A stretch of 64,000 nt of DNA from Paramecium tetraurelia (GCF_000165425.1 NW_001799400.1:186001-250000); one strand, 5' to 3'; shown: positions 49,432 to 60,591, counted from the stretch's first letter. Made by a program: numbers and translations. Notes: a model not told the origin generated them from the sequence alone.

Positions 49432-50418
49432 ATGGACATAGACAAATACTTGGAGACTTTAAGAAATATCAGATGCTTAAGTGAGCGAGACTCTCATTTG
49501 CTTTGTGAATTGGCCAAGGAAATATTAGTAGAGGAGCCAAATGTTGTCTAAGTAAAGGCTCCGGTAACAATATGTGGAGGTATCCATGGGTAATATTTTG
49601 AATTGTTGGAACTATTTATGAATGGAGGTCAAATACCAGAAAAGAGCTATGTGTTTAATGGAGATTATGTCAATCGAGGGTAATTTGCATTGATTGATTT
49701 CATAAGGCATCATTCAGTTGAAACCTTCTAATATTTGCTTTGTTTAAAGATAAAATATCCAAAACATATTACTTTATTGAGAGGAAATAATGAATCAAGA
49801 ATTTTAACTTAATGTGATGGACTATATGAAGAGGTGAAAAGGAAATATAGGAACATACACCTTTGGTAATACTTTTGTGAAGTATTTGATTACTTACCAT
49901 TATGTGCATTAGTCAATGAAAAGATTTTTTGTGTGCATGGGGGATTGTCTCCATAAATAAAATAGATAGACTAGATCCGAATGATTGGTTAAATATAATG
50001 ATATCTGAATAGATCGAAGATGTGCGAAGGAGGATGAAGGCCCAATGAGTGATTTGTTATGGTCTGATCCTTAGTAAGATTCAGATGGATGGGAAGAAAG
50101 TAAACGAGGAGCAGGACATGAATTCGGAAAAAAAGTAGTAGAACAATTTAATCACATTAATGGATTAAGTTTGATTGCAAGGTCCCATCAGTTGGTAATG
50201 GAAGGATATAAATATTATTTCGATGTAAAATAGAGATTAGAGATTAGAAATAATTGGTTTCTGTTTGGTCGGTTCCTAATTATTGTTATCGATGTGGAAA
50301 TAAAGCATGCATTATGAATTTGGATGAGAATTTAGAGCAGAGCTTCTTATTTTTTGAAGAATCCTAGGAGCTCACTTACAATTAGATGAATTAAAGGGGG
50401 CTGCCTTATTTTATATGA
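49432..50418 (+). CDS. PP2A/PP4/PP6-like phosphatase with altered active site
   Basis: About 310 residues aligned end to end with PPP-family catalytic subunits: '[17 protein letters not shown]', '[17 protein letters not shown]', '[15 protein letters not shown]', '[17 protein letters not shown]', '[16 protein letters not shown]' and '[18 protein letters not shown]'. Against the family, GDIHG is GGIHG (metal-binding Asp lost), GDYVDRG is GDYVNRG (Asp of the catalytic dyad lost) and GNHE is GNNE (the proton-donating His lost). The other metal His residues remain. The C-terminus is 'LPYFI' rather than the methylatable DYFL. Introns are about 25 and 23 nt, near 49993-50017 and 50223-50245. TGA 50416. 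It is likely inactive as a normal phosphatase, perhaps a regulatory subunit mimic. Confidence 0.83.
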
Positions 50419-50480
50419 ATTTTGTATTTGGAATATATTTATTTAACAATAAATTGTAAATAGTATATTAAATTTATTTA

Positions 50481-52274
50481 ATGAAAAAGATAGCACCAAG
50501 TTTGTAGGATTATTAATCTGCAGGTCAGGGATATCTACTTAAATATATTCAGACTTTGAGTGAAGCAGAGTAGAATAGCATTATGAATAAATTATAGAAA
50601 TACGATATAAAATAGCTGTATTAGGTAAACCTGTGTTTAGAGATTAGACTTATCAATAATTCAAGGCAAAGATAATTTAGATGGCACCATATGAGACAAT
50701 CAGATGTTTAGAGTTTGATGGGAAAGACGAGGAGATTGGATATGCAACAATAGCAGAGGGCAAACGTATACGGCAATCCTCACTATTTAGTGGCAATCGT
50801 TATGAGTGCTCAGCAAAACATTAGTTTGTTAGACATCCAGTTGCCTTCACATAAGTGTTTGTTTCAATTGTATTGCGAACGAATTTGGAGTCTTTAGAAT
50901 TTAATCAAACAACGTTGTGGAAAGTGTTTACCAATATTGATATTCATCATGACCACCAATATTAATCACGAAATGATTACTAGCTTTTTTTAAGAAAAGA
51001 ATCATTTTGGCTTGTAAGACGATCAGATCTTTTTTATTTAATAAGATAAATTACCCTTATTTAGTATGGAAGGACAAATTCTCTTTAGCAATGAATCTTA
51101 GATATTTGATGAATACATTGGCAATGGAAACATTTATTTGAATCAATCTGTTTTAGATACCATGAAATTCTTAGGAATCACCATCCTTCACTTATGTTCA
51201 ATAGAAAATGTACTATGCAAATTTGGAGATCCCTTATGGATTGGTGCCTTCATAAGAAATCAATTGTATTTGAGTGCAAAATGTGTACAGAAACGTAGTG
51301 TTGATGAAAATCTAGGGATCGTAGTGAATTAATACAATTAAGGTTTGTAATACAAAGGTATATTTAACTGTAATCCCATATTTAGAGTATGATGAAATCT
51401 CTTATAGTGATTTAGTCAAAAGAGACAAAAATGGAAGCTTGGCTAATCCTGATGGAGTCATTGGTTAAGTCTTATGTTCTCTCGATTATGCCCTTGAACT
51501 TTGTTGCAATTATAAAAACCACATTTTGTCTAAGTAGAGATTTACAATCAAACTAGTTTCCATATTCGATAAAAGAAATGTACATATTTTGATTACATAA
51601 CTTCCAGATTAATCAAACCTATGTCACAATCTAATGCTCTTAAATTCGAATTGACGTATTACTAAGCCATTCCTTATTGTCCTATTCAATCCTTTGGATT
51701 ATTCAGAGTCAAAAGGGAAGACGAATATGCCCCAATCCTTAACCCTTCAAATGAAACCAAAGACACTATTCATACTGCACGACAAGCCTATATGCGCAGA
51801 GATTAAAAATGGATGTCTCGATTAGGCTTTGAAGTCAATTAAGAATTTGAGATCTCACCCAAATTAACATATTTTGGAGAGGGTTTGGAGGAAGCCACAA
51901 AAAAACAGATCAAAAATAAATTATAAATCCCTCTTATTCTACACAGTGAAAAATAAATTAGAACTGTTAGAGTTAATAGTGTTCATAATTAACAACCTTA
52001 AAGTTCACCTTGTAAATACTCTTCTTAGGTTACAAGTACATAAAATTTCTAATAATCAAAAATGAGCATTCATTAAAGTTTGAATCATCTGAAACAACCA
52101 ATTACTAGCTCATTAGTCACTCCTACTGGGAACCAAAGTTTCCAGTTGAGTGGCAGAAAAAGTATCGATCAGAAACCTAGTCGATAGACTGATTATTATC
52201 ATAGACCCAATCTAAATTAATTAAACAAACCTCTATTTTATGCACCTAACACATATTATTTACCAAAAAAATGA
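50481..52274 (+). CDS. UDP-N-acetylglucosamine pyrophosphorylase-like protein, degenerate loop
   Basis: UAP1 makes UDP-GlcNAc from GlcNAc-1-phosphate and UTP. Family blocks are in order: 'GQGYLLKYIQTLSEAEQNSI', 'LPSHKCLFQLYCERIWSLQ', 'LPILIFIMTTNINHEMITSF', 'LPLFSMEGQILFSNESQIFD', 'HLCSIENVLCKFGDPLWIGA', 'VIEYDEISYSDLVKRDKNGS' and 'SFGLFRVKREDEYAPILNPS'. The pyrophosphorylase loop LxGGxGTRLGxxxPK is replaced by 'MSAQQNISLLDIQ' (about 50795-50835), without the Gly-rich turn, Arg or Lys. MAPDGNGG is replaced by 'EYIGNGNIYL'. A C-terminal extension of about 90 Gln/Ser/Asn-rich residues is unusual. Introns of 23 nt (about 50623-50645), 25 nt (50768-50792) and more. TGA 52272. Catalysis is doubtful. 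Confidence 0.78.
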
Positions 52275-52307
52275 TTTCATAAATAATTTTATTATAATAT
52301 TTATTTA

Positions 52308-53625
52308 TCACAATAAATTATAATTTTATTAGACTCTCTCCCAAAACTCTTCGGTTGCCTGGTTCAATTGAATTTCATATTGGATTAAACTCTTAGCCAA
52401 TCTATAATAATTCTACTGCTTCTCCAACTACCATTCAAACTAATTTCATACCTTGAATTTGTCAATCTCTATATATCCCAATAATACAGTGAGTATATCG
52501 CAAATAAATTGCATGTTTTCAATGTCCTTACATACCTAATCGATCTGAACCTACAACTTAGCTATTTAATCTTCCTTCTTTGTGGTACTAAACAAATTCT
52601 TGATCGAAGACTTTCCTGCTAGCACTTCTTACAATTAAATTTGAAGTTCCTTCTACTTCTATTCATAAAACACCTTCTACTATTCATATTTCTCCCTTTA
52701 TATCATGGTCTCTAAAAATGCCCTCACTTATTTAGATTCCTTCTTAATTTCTTAGTATAATGATTAGAACTCATTCTATTGCAATAAATTAATGTAATTA
52801 TTTAATAATTACGCTGGGTACTCGTCATTCTTGATGTTCTGTATTACCAATTTATCCTAACTCTCGCTAAACTCCAATAAGACTTGCTATTCATAAACAG
52901 CCAAGTGAGTTTAAACGAAAGTGGACATTTATTCTTGAAAATTCTGTCTTGCCTCAGCTATGTTTCTATCATGTTTAGATATAATACTTAGCAATTTATT
53001 TAAAATTTTCAACCATTGGATTTACTCTTTTAAGAAACATGTGAAAATCTGTTATCTTTTGAATTAATTCTCTATTGATTTCCCTCTATTTTCAATAAAC
53101 AAAAACTTACTCCTGAAAGATCTGTGAAGGTTTCCTGGTATTTGTTTATTATTTCATCGTAAGTCAATTTCGGTACTTATGTCAAAGCCTACAAACATAG
53201 TGCTTTATTTACTTTCTCGATATCCCCATTGGCCTTGATGAATAACTGGAACTCCTCAGAATACCAGAAGTATTTGGTCTGAGCCATAATCTTCATCCAA
53301 TCTTATAATGAATGCATTCTATCATCTATGAACTTCTAGTCCATATTTCCCTAAAAGTCTTAGAGTCTCTATATTTACAATTGCCTTTCTCGGTGGAAGT
53401 GGGGGAATGTAACAGCCAGGCCATTTTGTTATAAGGAATTGGCGAATAAGTCGGAAATCACTAAACCTACGTATTACATCAAATTATCCGTTCTTATCCA
53501 TTCCTCGAACTGAATAAGTTGTGTACTTGTTAAGCCCCGATTAGACCTTTGGATCGCTGACTTCAACTGAGATCTTTTATAATCTCTACATCGATATATT
53601 ATACCTCGAAATCATCTTAGTTCAT
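52308..53625 (-). CDS. Sorting nexin with PX domain and BAR-like helical region
   Basis: Sorting nexins bind PI3P on endosomes and bend membranes. The PX domain is clear after a 19-nt intron: 'KISVEVSDPKVQSGLNKYTT', 'QFDVIRRFSDFRLIRQFL' with the RRFSDF lipid-binding motif, 'WPGCYIPPLPPRKAIGN' over a 28-nt intron, then 'DDRMHSLQDWMKIMAQTKYF' and 'YSEEFQLFIKANGDIEKVNK'. The rest is a long helical, BAR-like region ending 'IQLNQATEEFWERV' plus a short tail to TGA 52310-52308. It looks closest to the SNX1/2/4 type. Start ATG 53625 gives 'MNQDDFERLQ'. Confidence 0.88.
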
Positions 53626-53644
53626 GAATAATATTATATAAAAT

Positions 53645-54404
53645 TCATTTTCTATGCGTAACTGAGTGGTATAATTGTGAATAAAACATTGTTGCCAAAA
53701 TAGCCGCCCCGATTGGTCCCCCCACATAAATCCACATATTAATCATCTAATCCCAACTCTTAGCTAAGCAGTCAAAGACAGTCAGACTCAGTGCAGCAGC
53801 TGGATTAAGCAAACTATTGCTAGATGTGATTGTGTATCTATTGAAATATTCAGCATTTTTACTCTCTGCAAGCATAGTATATACATGATAGCATGACTAA
53901 TGTGGCTATTCTATTCTCAGATAATTAAGTCTCTTTAACAAAGCAAATTAAAGTAAAAATCAAAAAGATTGTTGATCCAATCAATTCTCCAAATAATGAT
54001 GCAGCCAATTCCTTTATAGGTTCACTAATTTATTGTAATTAATTACTCTTCAATATATGGAGCCTTGTCCATATTCAATAACAAAAATGATAATGCAGCC
54101 CCAGCAAATGCTCCTAAAAATTAAGGGAGGAAATAGAAGAACATTGTGCCGTATGGAATTCCTCCACCCAATGCCATAGCCAATGTTATTGCTGGATTGA
54201 AATGGCCTCCACTCAATCTACCAAATACAAGCATGCATCCGAATAATCCCAATGCTACTTGATATGCTTCATTCCTAATTGTATTTAATTGTATTACTGA
54301 CTGCATACACTTATATACACTAAAAAGAATGTGCCTATGAGTTCAAATATGAAGATGTTCTTTTTAGAAATCGCTTGTTTTTGTTCTTCTGTAATTTGTT
54401 CCAT
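53645..54404 (-). CDS. Second aquaporin / MIP channel
   Basis: About 235 residues with six hydrophobic helices. Both signatures are present: 'LSGGHFNPAITLAMALGGG' and 'LLNPAAALSLTVFDC'. The N-terminus 'MEQITEEQKQAISKKNIFIF' is short and cytosolic, and the C-terminal helix ends 'MFYSQLYHSVTHRK' before TGA 53647-53645. It differs strongly from the gene at 1772-2607 (short N-terminus, different pore residues), so the two are not a recent duplicate pair. Three small introns are needed, one shortly after 'ELIGTFFLV'. Solute preference cannot be told. Confidence 0.9.
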
Positions 54405-54443
54405 AAAAATATTAAAAAAAATTTTTAATTAAGATTTTAATAC

Positions 54444-54793
54444 ATGGGCGTAAGAGTCACATATCGTAGAAGAACCAGCTATAACACAAGATCAAATAAG
54501 ATCAGAAAGGTCAAGACTCCAGGTATTTAAATCCATCTACTCTAGGTGGCAATGTTGTGGCTTAATATCCAAATAAAAAGACTAGTGCATCAACATGTGC
54601 AGATTCTAATTTGAGTGTTGTCTTGAATGGTCTCAAAAGAATCAGACCAACAAAACTCAAATAACTTGCTAGAAGACAAAGAACAGTCTCAAGACCATAT
54701 GGAGGTGTCCTCAGTGCTGGAGCATTAAAAAATCGCATCATCAGAGCATTCCTTGTTGAGGAGGTCAAGATCGTAAAATAAATCAAAAAGTGA
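54444..54793 (+). CDS. RPL34: Large-subunit ribosomal protein eL34
   Basis: About 107 residues with the family N-terminus '[20 protein letters not shown]', then 'KVKTPG', the middle '[20 protein letters not shown]' and '[20 protein letters not shown]' with the C-terminal '[13 protein letters not shown]'. A 23-nt intron interrupts after 'TPG' (about 54515-54538). In many eukaryotes the protein carries a four-cysteine zinc site (CxxC and CAKC); here only one Cys remains and the second pair reads SAGA. TGA 54791. The identification is certain from the N-terminal third alone. Confidence 0.95.
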
Positions 54794-55011
54794 TTAATAA
54801 TACATTAAAATTTATCTATGAGATGACATAATTGCATTCTATCTTAAAATTTTATTTTAACTATACCTCATTAATACTCATTGATTTCTAATTATTTTAC
54901 ACTCAAATCGCAATTAACAAGGTAGACCTTACAAATGAAAATTTAGAGAATATTCGTCTATAGAATAACAGTTTTGATTAAATTTACTATTATTTATTTT
55001 TATTAACGATT

Positions 55012-57206
55012 ATGATAAGCAAAATGATCATGGATCGCTAGAAGAAGACATAAAATATTGATGAAAATGAATTGGATTCTTTCAATCGATATTTGTAAAG
55101 GGATAATCAACCTTTAAATTTAGGCACCTAACTCTCTTATTCGAAAATCAAAGTAAATGTTGGAATGCCAATAATAACTGAATAACAAAACGAAACCCTC
55201 GGTAACACTCATCAATCAACTGTGTAGCAAAGTAAAAATGCATCGCCTCAAAAGATAAGCATTGCAATGGAAGACATCAGGTTGAACATTAGAATAGTTT
55301 TCAAATTTTATGCAAGTTTTGGAAATAGAAACAATACTAGGTTTTTGAAATCAAACAAATTTATCAAAATGTTGTCCGATGCTCAAATAATGCCATAATT
55401 ATTGTCAAATCGAGATTGTGATATTCTATATGCCTAGCAAACAAAAAATAATGAAAGTCTCACACTTGAACAATTTTAAAACTTAATACCGAAATTAGCT
55501 ATGATTCTCTACCCTTAACAAAAAGTTCACTAAGCATTTCAAAAATTATATAATGAATATCTCTCATAGTTATCTTAAAAAATATTAAATTTTACTGAAT
55601 TTGGACAATAAATTCAATTCGTACTCTAACCAATAGGCAATTAAATTAAAGAGTTTGTAGAACCAATCTAATAGTAATTAACCAATTTACATAAATTTAT
55701 TTTTGAAGACTAAAGCACAAACATAAACAAAGTCTAATGGAAATTCATGTAATTTTTAACTTAATGCGAAATATTACCTAATTATATTAATTAATCCTAA
55801 GCTCAATTGATTTTTGATAACATATAAATAAGGTAGCCTACTCTAAATCTATAAGAAAGTGGAAATTACTTATTTAGTTTGAATAATTTTGTTGAAAGTT
55901 TGATTATAATATCAAGAACAGTTCCAAATTTAGATGAGTTTACTCAATTTAGACTATTGCTTGATAAAATTGAATAGTCAGAAGGTTTTAGTTAATATTT
56001 AAGAAATCTCAATCGAACACAGAGTGATAAGGTGAGATTGTTTTATAACATAGAAAAAAGTGGAATCTATAAATAAGAAAATCTAATTCAATAAAGTTAG
56101 GTGATTTAAAATACTTAGAATAATGTGAGTCACACAAACATATAAGTTTTAAATACTAATAAGAAAGTGGATGAAAGCAGGGTTAATCTTTCTATGATGA
56201 AATAATCCAAATATTTATAAGATATAGATTAATCTTACATTTCTTCATTGAAGAAGTTATTTGAGTTCTTTGCATAGAGTGGAGAACCTAGCAACATTTA
56301 ATCTTTAAAAAATACAAAATTCAATAAATTATTATTGCACTCTGGGATTTTGAACAATTTAATTACTATAACTGATTCTGATATGATCTATTCAAAATTA
56401 TGTGGTCTTTAATCCATTAAAACTTAATAAAAAAATAAATAATTGACAAATGGTAAAATGACCTTTGGATAATTTCAAATTAGTTTGGGAATCATAGCTG
56501 AGAAATGTGGAATGGATATAAATGAGTTGATTCAATAAAACATTCTACCTTTAGAAAAATAAATTTCTGATGACAATAAAGAATAAATCCTTTAGGTTTT
56601 GGTTGATTTACTACAAGATGAATAAATTGTATAAAAAATATCATATTATAACATTAGATTTAACTATATGAGATGATCTAAACAGTTTTTGATTGGTATT
56701 TTTAGGAATATTCTAAATAATAAAGTTCAATTTTGTATTTATCAGAGTTTCTGAAATTTTGTTAAGACTTTGAGCTTTCCAATATTCTAATATCTCAAAC
56801 TCAACTGACTTCCATATTTTATTCTGTAGCATCACTTAATTAGGAAGGGTAAGAATACTCAGACTAAATTTTCCTTGATAAATCCTAATTTGTTGAGGCC
56901 ATCAGTATCATAGCCATTCAAATTTACTCTACAATTCCAAATAACATTTAACGAGTATATACTCATATCTGATTATTAGATTGTATATCTTCTTGAAAGA
57001 ATATTTTAGTCTCAAAATGCTTCGAAAATCTATGTTAAGCAAAACAAGTAGATATTAATCATCTAAAATGTAGGTTATAAGCTAGATTTCAGAATGTTAT
57101 TGAGGAGATTAAATATCGATTTTTAGAAAAGGATAAAGTGCGTTAAGAGGAAGAATAGTATAATTTTGATGATTTAGTAAATGGAACTATTTAATAATTT
57201 TAATGA
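55012..57206 (+). CDS. Multi-domain p25-alpha/TPPP-like protein
   Basis: p25-alpha (TPPP) proteins bind and bundle microtubules, and in protists occur at cilia. The frame from ATG 55012 is open for over 1.6 kb without an intron. Three regions fit the EF-hand-like p25 pattern: 'IRIVFKFYASFGNRNNTRFL' with 'SLTLEQFQNLIPKLAMILYP'; 'SLKKLFEFFAQSGEPSNIQS' with 'NGKMTFGQFQISLGIIAEKC'; and 'MIQTVFDWYFQEYSKQQSSI' with 'IFLDKSQFVEAISIIAIQIY'. A 29-nt intron at 56629-56657 joins the second and third parts; without it the frame stops at 56676. Further introns are near 56961-56985 and 57071-57093. It ends 'NFDDLVNGTIQQFQ', TGA 57204. Domain calls are by eye. Confidence 0.68.
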
Positions 57207-57218
57207 TGTTATTTATTT

Positions 57219-58203
57219 TCAGAATAATTCATTAATTAAGTCTTTTAATTCTAAAATTGTGCTTTCTTATTATTTTTCTTTTACAGGGAACTCTAAATTA
57301 TATGACTCTTCCGGTTAAACTGGTTCCTACACTTCATTATAAACCTCTTTTAGATTCACCTTTCTATACTTTCCAGAAATAATCATTCTACTCACCTTTT
57401 ATCTCTCCTTCTATTCTTGTAATGAATGTCCATATTGAGTAAAAGAATATTTTGGTAAAACGGTATTGCTTTAGACAGCAGATCTTGGAGGATTTGTAAG
57501 ATTTCGAGAACATTAGCTACAAAATATATCGGTTTTTTAAGCTTAAGGAGTGAGTACTAAATAAATGGGAGTTTGACAGCATTTACTGCAAGGAATCCAC
57601 TCAGAATCTAAATTTAATAAATTAATATGAACCTGAAAAATAAATGTAAAACTTCTCAGAAACTGCATGTTAACATATAAGCAAATTGATTTCTTAAATT
57701 GTAAGTTCTTTGAATTTGTCTTACACAATGTTAAGAACTGACAGTCTTCTTCTGTCTCCTGGTGGTAAAGCTTTGAGCTTGTTATTCATGACATTATGAA
57801 GAATAGTACGATAATTGGCTAAATTGATTATAAGGAGCCATTACTTTTAAGGAAGTATATTTTCATATATCGTTTACTTTGCTTGGTCTCCATTTCAGTG
57901 TTATTTATTTACTCAGAAAACAGCATATTTGGTTATCTTTGAGTTTATGAAGTCGCTGCTCTTGGAACATGACGAGTTGACTATTTCCTATTTCATTTTA
58001 ATTACTTAAGCTGTTGAAGGCTTTTTGATAGGCTGAGTTTGAGAAGTAAATGGACGCACTTGCATATTGGAGTTATAACTCTATACTGGATTAAAAGGGT
58101 AATTTTGAAAGACTATTCCCTTCTTTAACTTGCCAACTGACTGCGAATTCGAATGAATCACATTCTAATTGTCGAATTGTGTTCGATAATAATTATAATT
58201 CAT
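57219..58203 (-). CDS. Protein with C-terminal CxxC...CxxC zinc-ribbon-like motif
   Basis: The N-terminal half is Ser/Asn/Gln-rich and probably disordered ('MNYNYYRTQFDNQNVIHSNS', 'SNMQVRPFTSQTQPIKKPST'). The C-terminal half contains 'SEWIPCSKCCQTPIYLVLTP' followed by 'DIFCSQCSRNLTNPPRSAV', that is two CxxC pairs about 22 residues apart, suggesting a zinc ribbon. A polar tail ends at TGA 57221-57219. A 25-nt intron (about 57613-57637) is clear, and another is needed around 57870-57905. No family name can be given. Confidence 0.65.
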
Positions 58204-58416
58204 ATTTAATTAATAACTTATATACTATCAATATCTTCAACTAATACAACTCCATTCTCAAAACCATTCTAATATTCAATAACTTAAAATCCCTCCAATA
58301 ACACACATAATAACTATTAAACTATTATTATAAATGCATAAACAAATGGAAATATTCAAATTCTCTCTGATATTCATAGGTTTATATATTAAAAGAAAGC
58401 TGAAAAAAACAAAAAA

Positions 58417-58778
58417 ATGTCTAAAATAATACTAATTAATTATTTCTTAAATCAACTCATTTCTAAGAATTCTTGAAACAGAAGGATCAACATAAAGAGG
58501 CTATATCTTTGAATTTTAGCCATTTATTGCAGACTGACAGGTTATTAACCTTAAAAATATCCAAACATAGTAAAAGAATTAATAAGAACTTACAATAATA
58601 ACTTGAAGCTTTCTCCATAAATGCATTTACAAAGATAAAAGAACTGCATTAATCACCGAGTTTAAGAAATAATGAACGCGGGATTTCAAGAGTTTTATTT
58701 TAATTGTAAATTGCAACTCAGATGGGTGCTTTAATTTCATATGCATATGAATCATGGATTTACAGACATGTTGCATGA
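58417..58778 (+). CDS. Small helical protein, unknown
   Basis: A strongly protein-like frame runs from about 58466 ('EFLKQKDQHKEAISLNFSHL', 'LQTDRLLTLKISKHSKRINK') through 'NLQQQLEAFSINAFTKIKEL', 'HQSPSLRNNERGISRVLFQL' and 'QIATQMGALISYAYESWIYR' to TGA 58776. The initiator is uncertain: ATG 58417 is in another frame and no intron joins it cleanly. The helical, Leu/Lys-rich sequence is reminiscent of small adaptor subunits (BLOC/BORC type), without a specific match. The protein would have about 100 residues. Confidence 0.5.
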
Positions 58779-58997
58779 AGGTCTGATTAGATTTGAGAAG
58801 GTTGGTTGGTGTTCTAGAATTGTGATGAGAAATTATGATTGTTGTTAATTTATGACGATTGAAAGCTTTCATTATTTTGATTTCAATCTTTAAATATGAT
58901 CATGAATTTTCGATAAAGCAAGAGAAGCAACTCGACTTCCCCCGTTAATGGTTGAACTGACTTATTAAAAATATATATATAAAAATTCCACTCAAAC

Positions 58998-59249
58998 ATG
59001 GGTTTCCTTTTCAAGGCATTGAAAATAACAAGATATCAAGTACACTTTCGGGAGCAGATAAAGATGTAGACGGCTGCTCAATAAATTTACTAAGGAGATA
59101 TTAATTTGTATTATGAGGAGAATGATTGGTTTTATATTGCTATATTTTCTCATATTTATTATATTTATATTTGTTATTACCATCAACCTTTTTCTTCTAC
59201 TTAATCTCCTGGTCGGATTTTTTGTGAATTTCTAAAAAAATATTAAACT
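58998..59249 (+). CDS. Doubtful small ORF starting MGFLFKALKITRYQ
   Basis: From ATG 58998 the frame reads 'MGFLFKALKITRYQVHFREQ' and 'GDINLYYEENDWFYIAIFSH', then becomes Tyr/Ile-rich. Under the ciliate code it stays open to 59484, but the later part looks non-coding, so the end given is arbitrary. It may be a short gene with an unrecognised intron, or chance. Confidence 0.25.
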
Positions 59250-59622
59250 CATAATATACATTTTCTAATAATATCTGATTTCGTTAAAAGAACCATTTAA
59301 GAAGATTTGTAAATAATTTGTTTTTTTAATTTTATTATTGAGAATTTAAATTATTTTTTTAGCTTTTAAAGCTCATATTCAATGACATATCTCAAATCAA
59401 TATTTGATGATGTCTTTATAAAAATAAAGGTAGTAATACTATAAAACAAGATTTTAACAAACTTTTTGTTAATTAATTCAATTTTGTGAATAATTATAAA
59501 TTAGTATAAATCAATAATTTTTGATGAGCAGCATAAAAGTTATTAACAAAAATATTGGAAGTTATTAAAAGTTGAGAAAGAAAAGAATGATGAAATATTT
59601 TAGAAACTTTCAAAACTATAAA
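59250..59622. other. Intergenic, nothing recognised
   Basis: AT-rich sequence with several A and T runs between the doubtful small ORF and the 3' end of the zinc-knuckle gene. No coding-like frame, RNA or repeat was seen. Confidence 0.4.
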
Positions 59623-60591
59623 TCAGATAATGTTATTTTAGCAATTTATGTGGCCATACAATCTACAAACGAAGCATTCGATCTAATCCTTTAATTTGTG
59701 TATTTGTTGAGTTAACATCCCGCATTCTGACTCTTTATGACTATTCTTACCGCAGTTTATGCATTATTGCAATTTTAATTATGTCTAGATAAGTTAATAA
59801 AGTGATATTACCCTGCAATCATTTTTTCTGTGTCCAATTTAATTACATCTAAAACAAGAAACATTAGAACAAATATCTCCAACATGTTTTTGACTTAAAC
59901 AATAATTGCATTGTATGGTTTATTATTCAGTGCATTATCTTTCCTGATGTCCTGATTACTTGCATCTAAAGCAGTATTCAAATGGGTTATATTGATAATA
60001 TCGATTCACTCCAAGTTCCAATTGATCCTTTAAATCCTATCTACAAGTATTTGATTATTCATTACTTCAAGTTGTCATCGTTGGTTTCATTTTTCTCCTC
60101 ATCATTTTATATCTATTTTGACTAGATATTTAGTTTAGATATTTTTTCATTTAAATTTTTCATTGAAGTCATTTTTTTCTATCCATTCAATTCATATTCT
60201 ATTAAATAATCTCTTCTAGGAGGATTAATATCAAAAACAAAATCTAAAATTTTAGTCTAAAATTTTTCATGTTTTTTTTTTTATTTAGAATCAGAAGGTA
60301 AAGAAAGTAAACTATCAGATTCACTTGAACTGGTAATTGACTAAAATCTTGGACTGCTAGATGATGAACTACTACTACTACTACTACTACTGCTACTACG
60401 ATGTTTCTTTTTCTTATTTTTATATCTCTTTCTTTAATCATATTTTTAATTTTATTTTGAAATTCGTCTTTCATAGTTTTTGTATTCCTACTATAGTTCT
60501 TCTAATGCATCTAATTTTATTTATTACTTCATTAAATATTATATACTTAGATGTGAAAATCCAGAGCGCATTTCTCTTGCCAAATAGACAT
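59623..60591 (-). CDS. CCHC zinc-knuckle protein (Air1/ZCCHC7-like) with poly-Ser tract
   Basis: Several C-x2-C-x4-H-x4-C knuckles occur in a row: 'YCFRCKQSGHQERQC', 'QCNYCLSQKHVGDIC', 'SCFRCNQIGHRKNDC', 'QCINCGKNSHKESEC' and a last 'ECFVCRLYGHINCQ'. Five consecutive knuckles are typical of Air/ZCCHC7 proteins of the TRAMP nuclear RNA surveillance complex. The N-terminal region is Lys-rich and then has a tract of about 13 serines from AGT codons (60368-60399), followed by Ser/Asp/Glu-rich sequence. An intron of 27 nt lies between the third and fourth knuckles (about 59790-59816) and others near the 5' end. TGA 59625-59623. The TRAMP assignment is inference. Confidence 0.72.
60368..60399 (-). 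repeat. (AGT)n trinucleotide tract coding poly-Ser
   Basis: On the plus strand this is an almost pure ACT run with one TGC interruption. On the coding strand it gives AGT (Ser) repeats flanked by TCA serines. It lies inside the zinc-knuckle gene and is a typical slippage-prone microsatellite. Confidence 0.85.

Noticed and set aside
56673-56676. ATGA overlap of two genes as in bacterial translational coupling
   Set aside because: A normal 29-nt intron just upstream merges both parts into one frame.
58627-58872. Minus-strand 81-codon frame rich in His, Ser and Thr
   Set aside because: It is antisense to a plus-strand frame with much better coding character (58466-58778).
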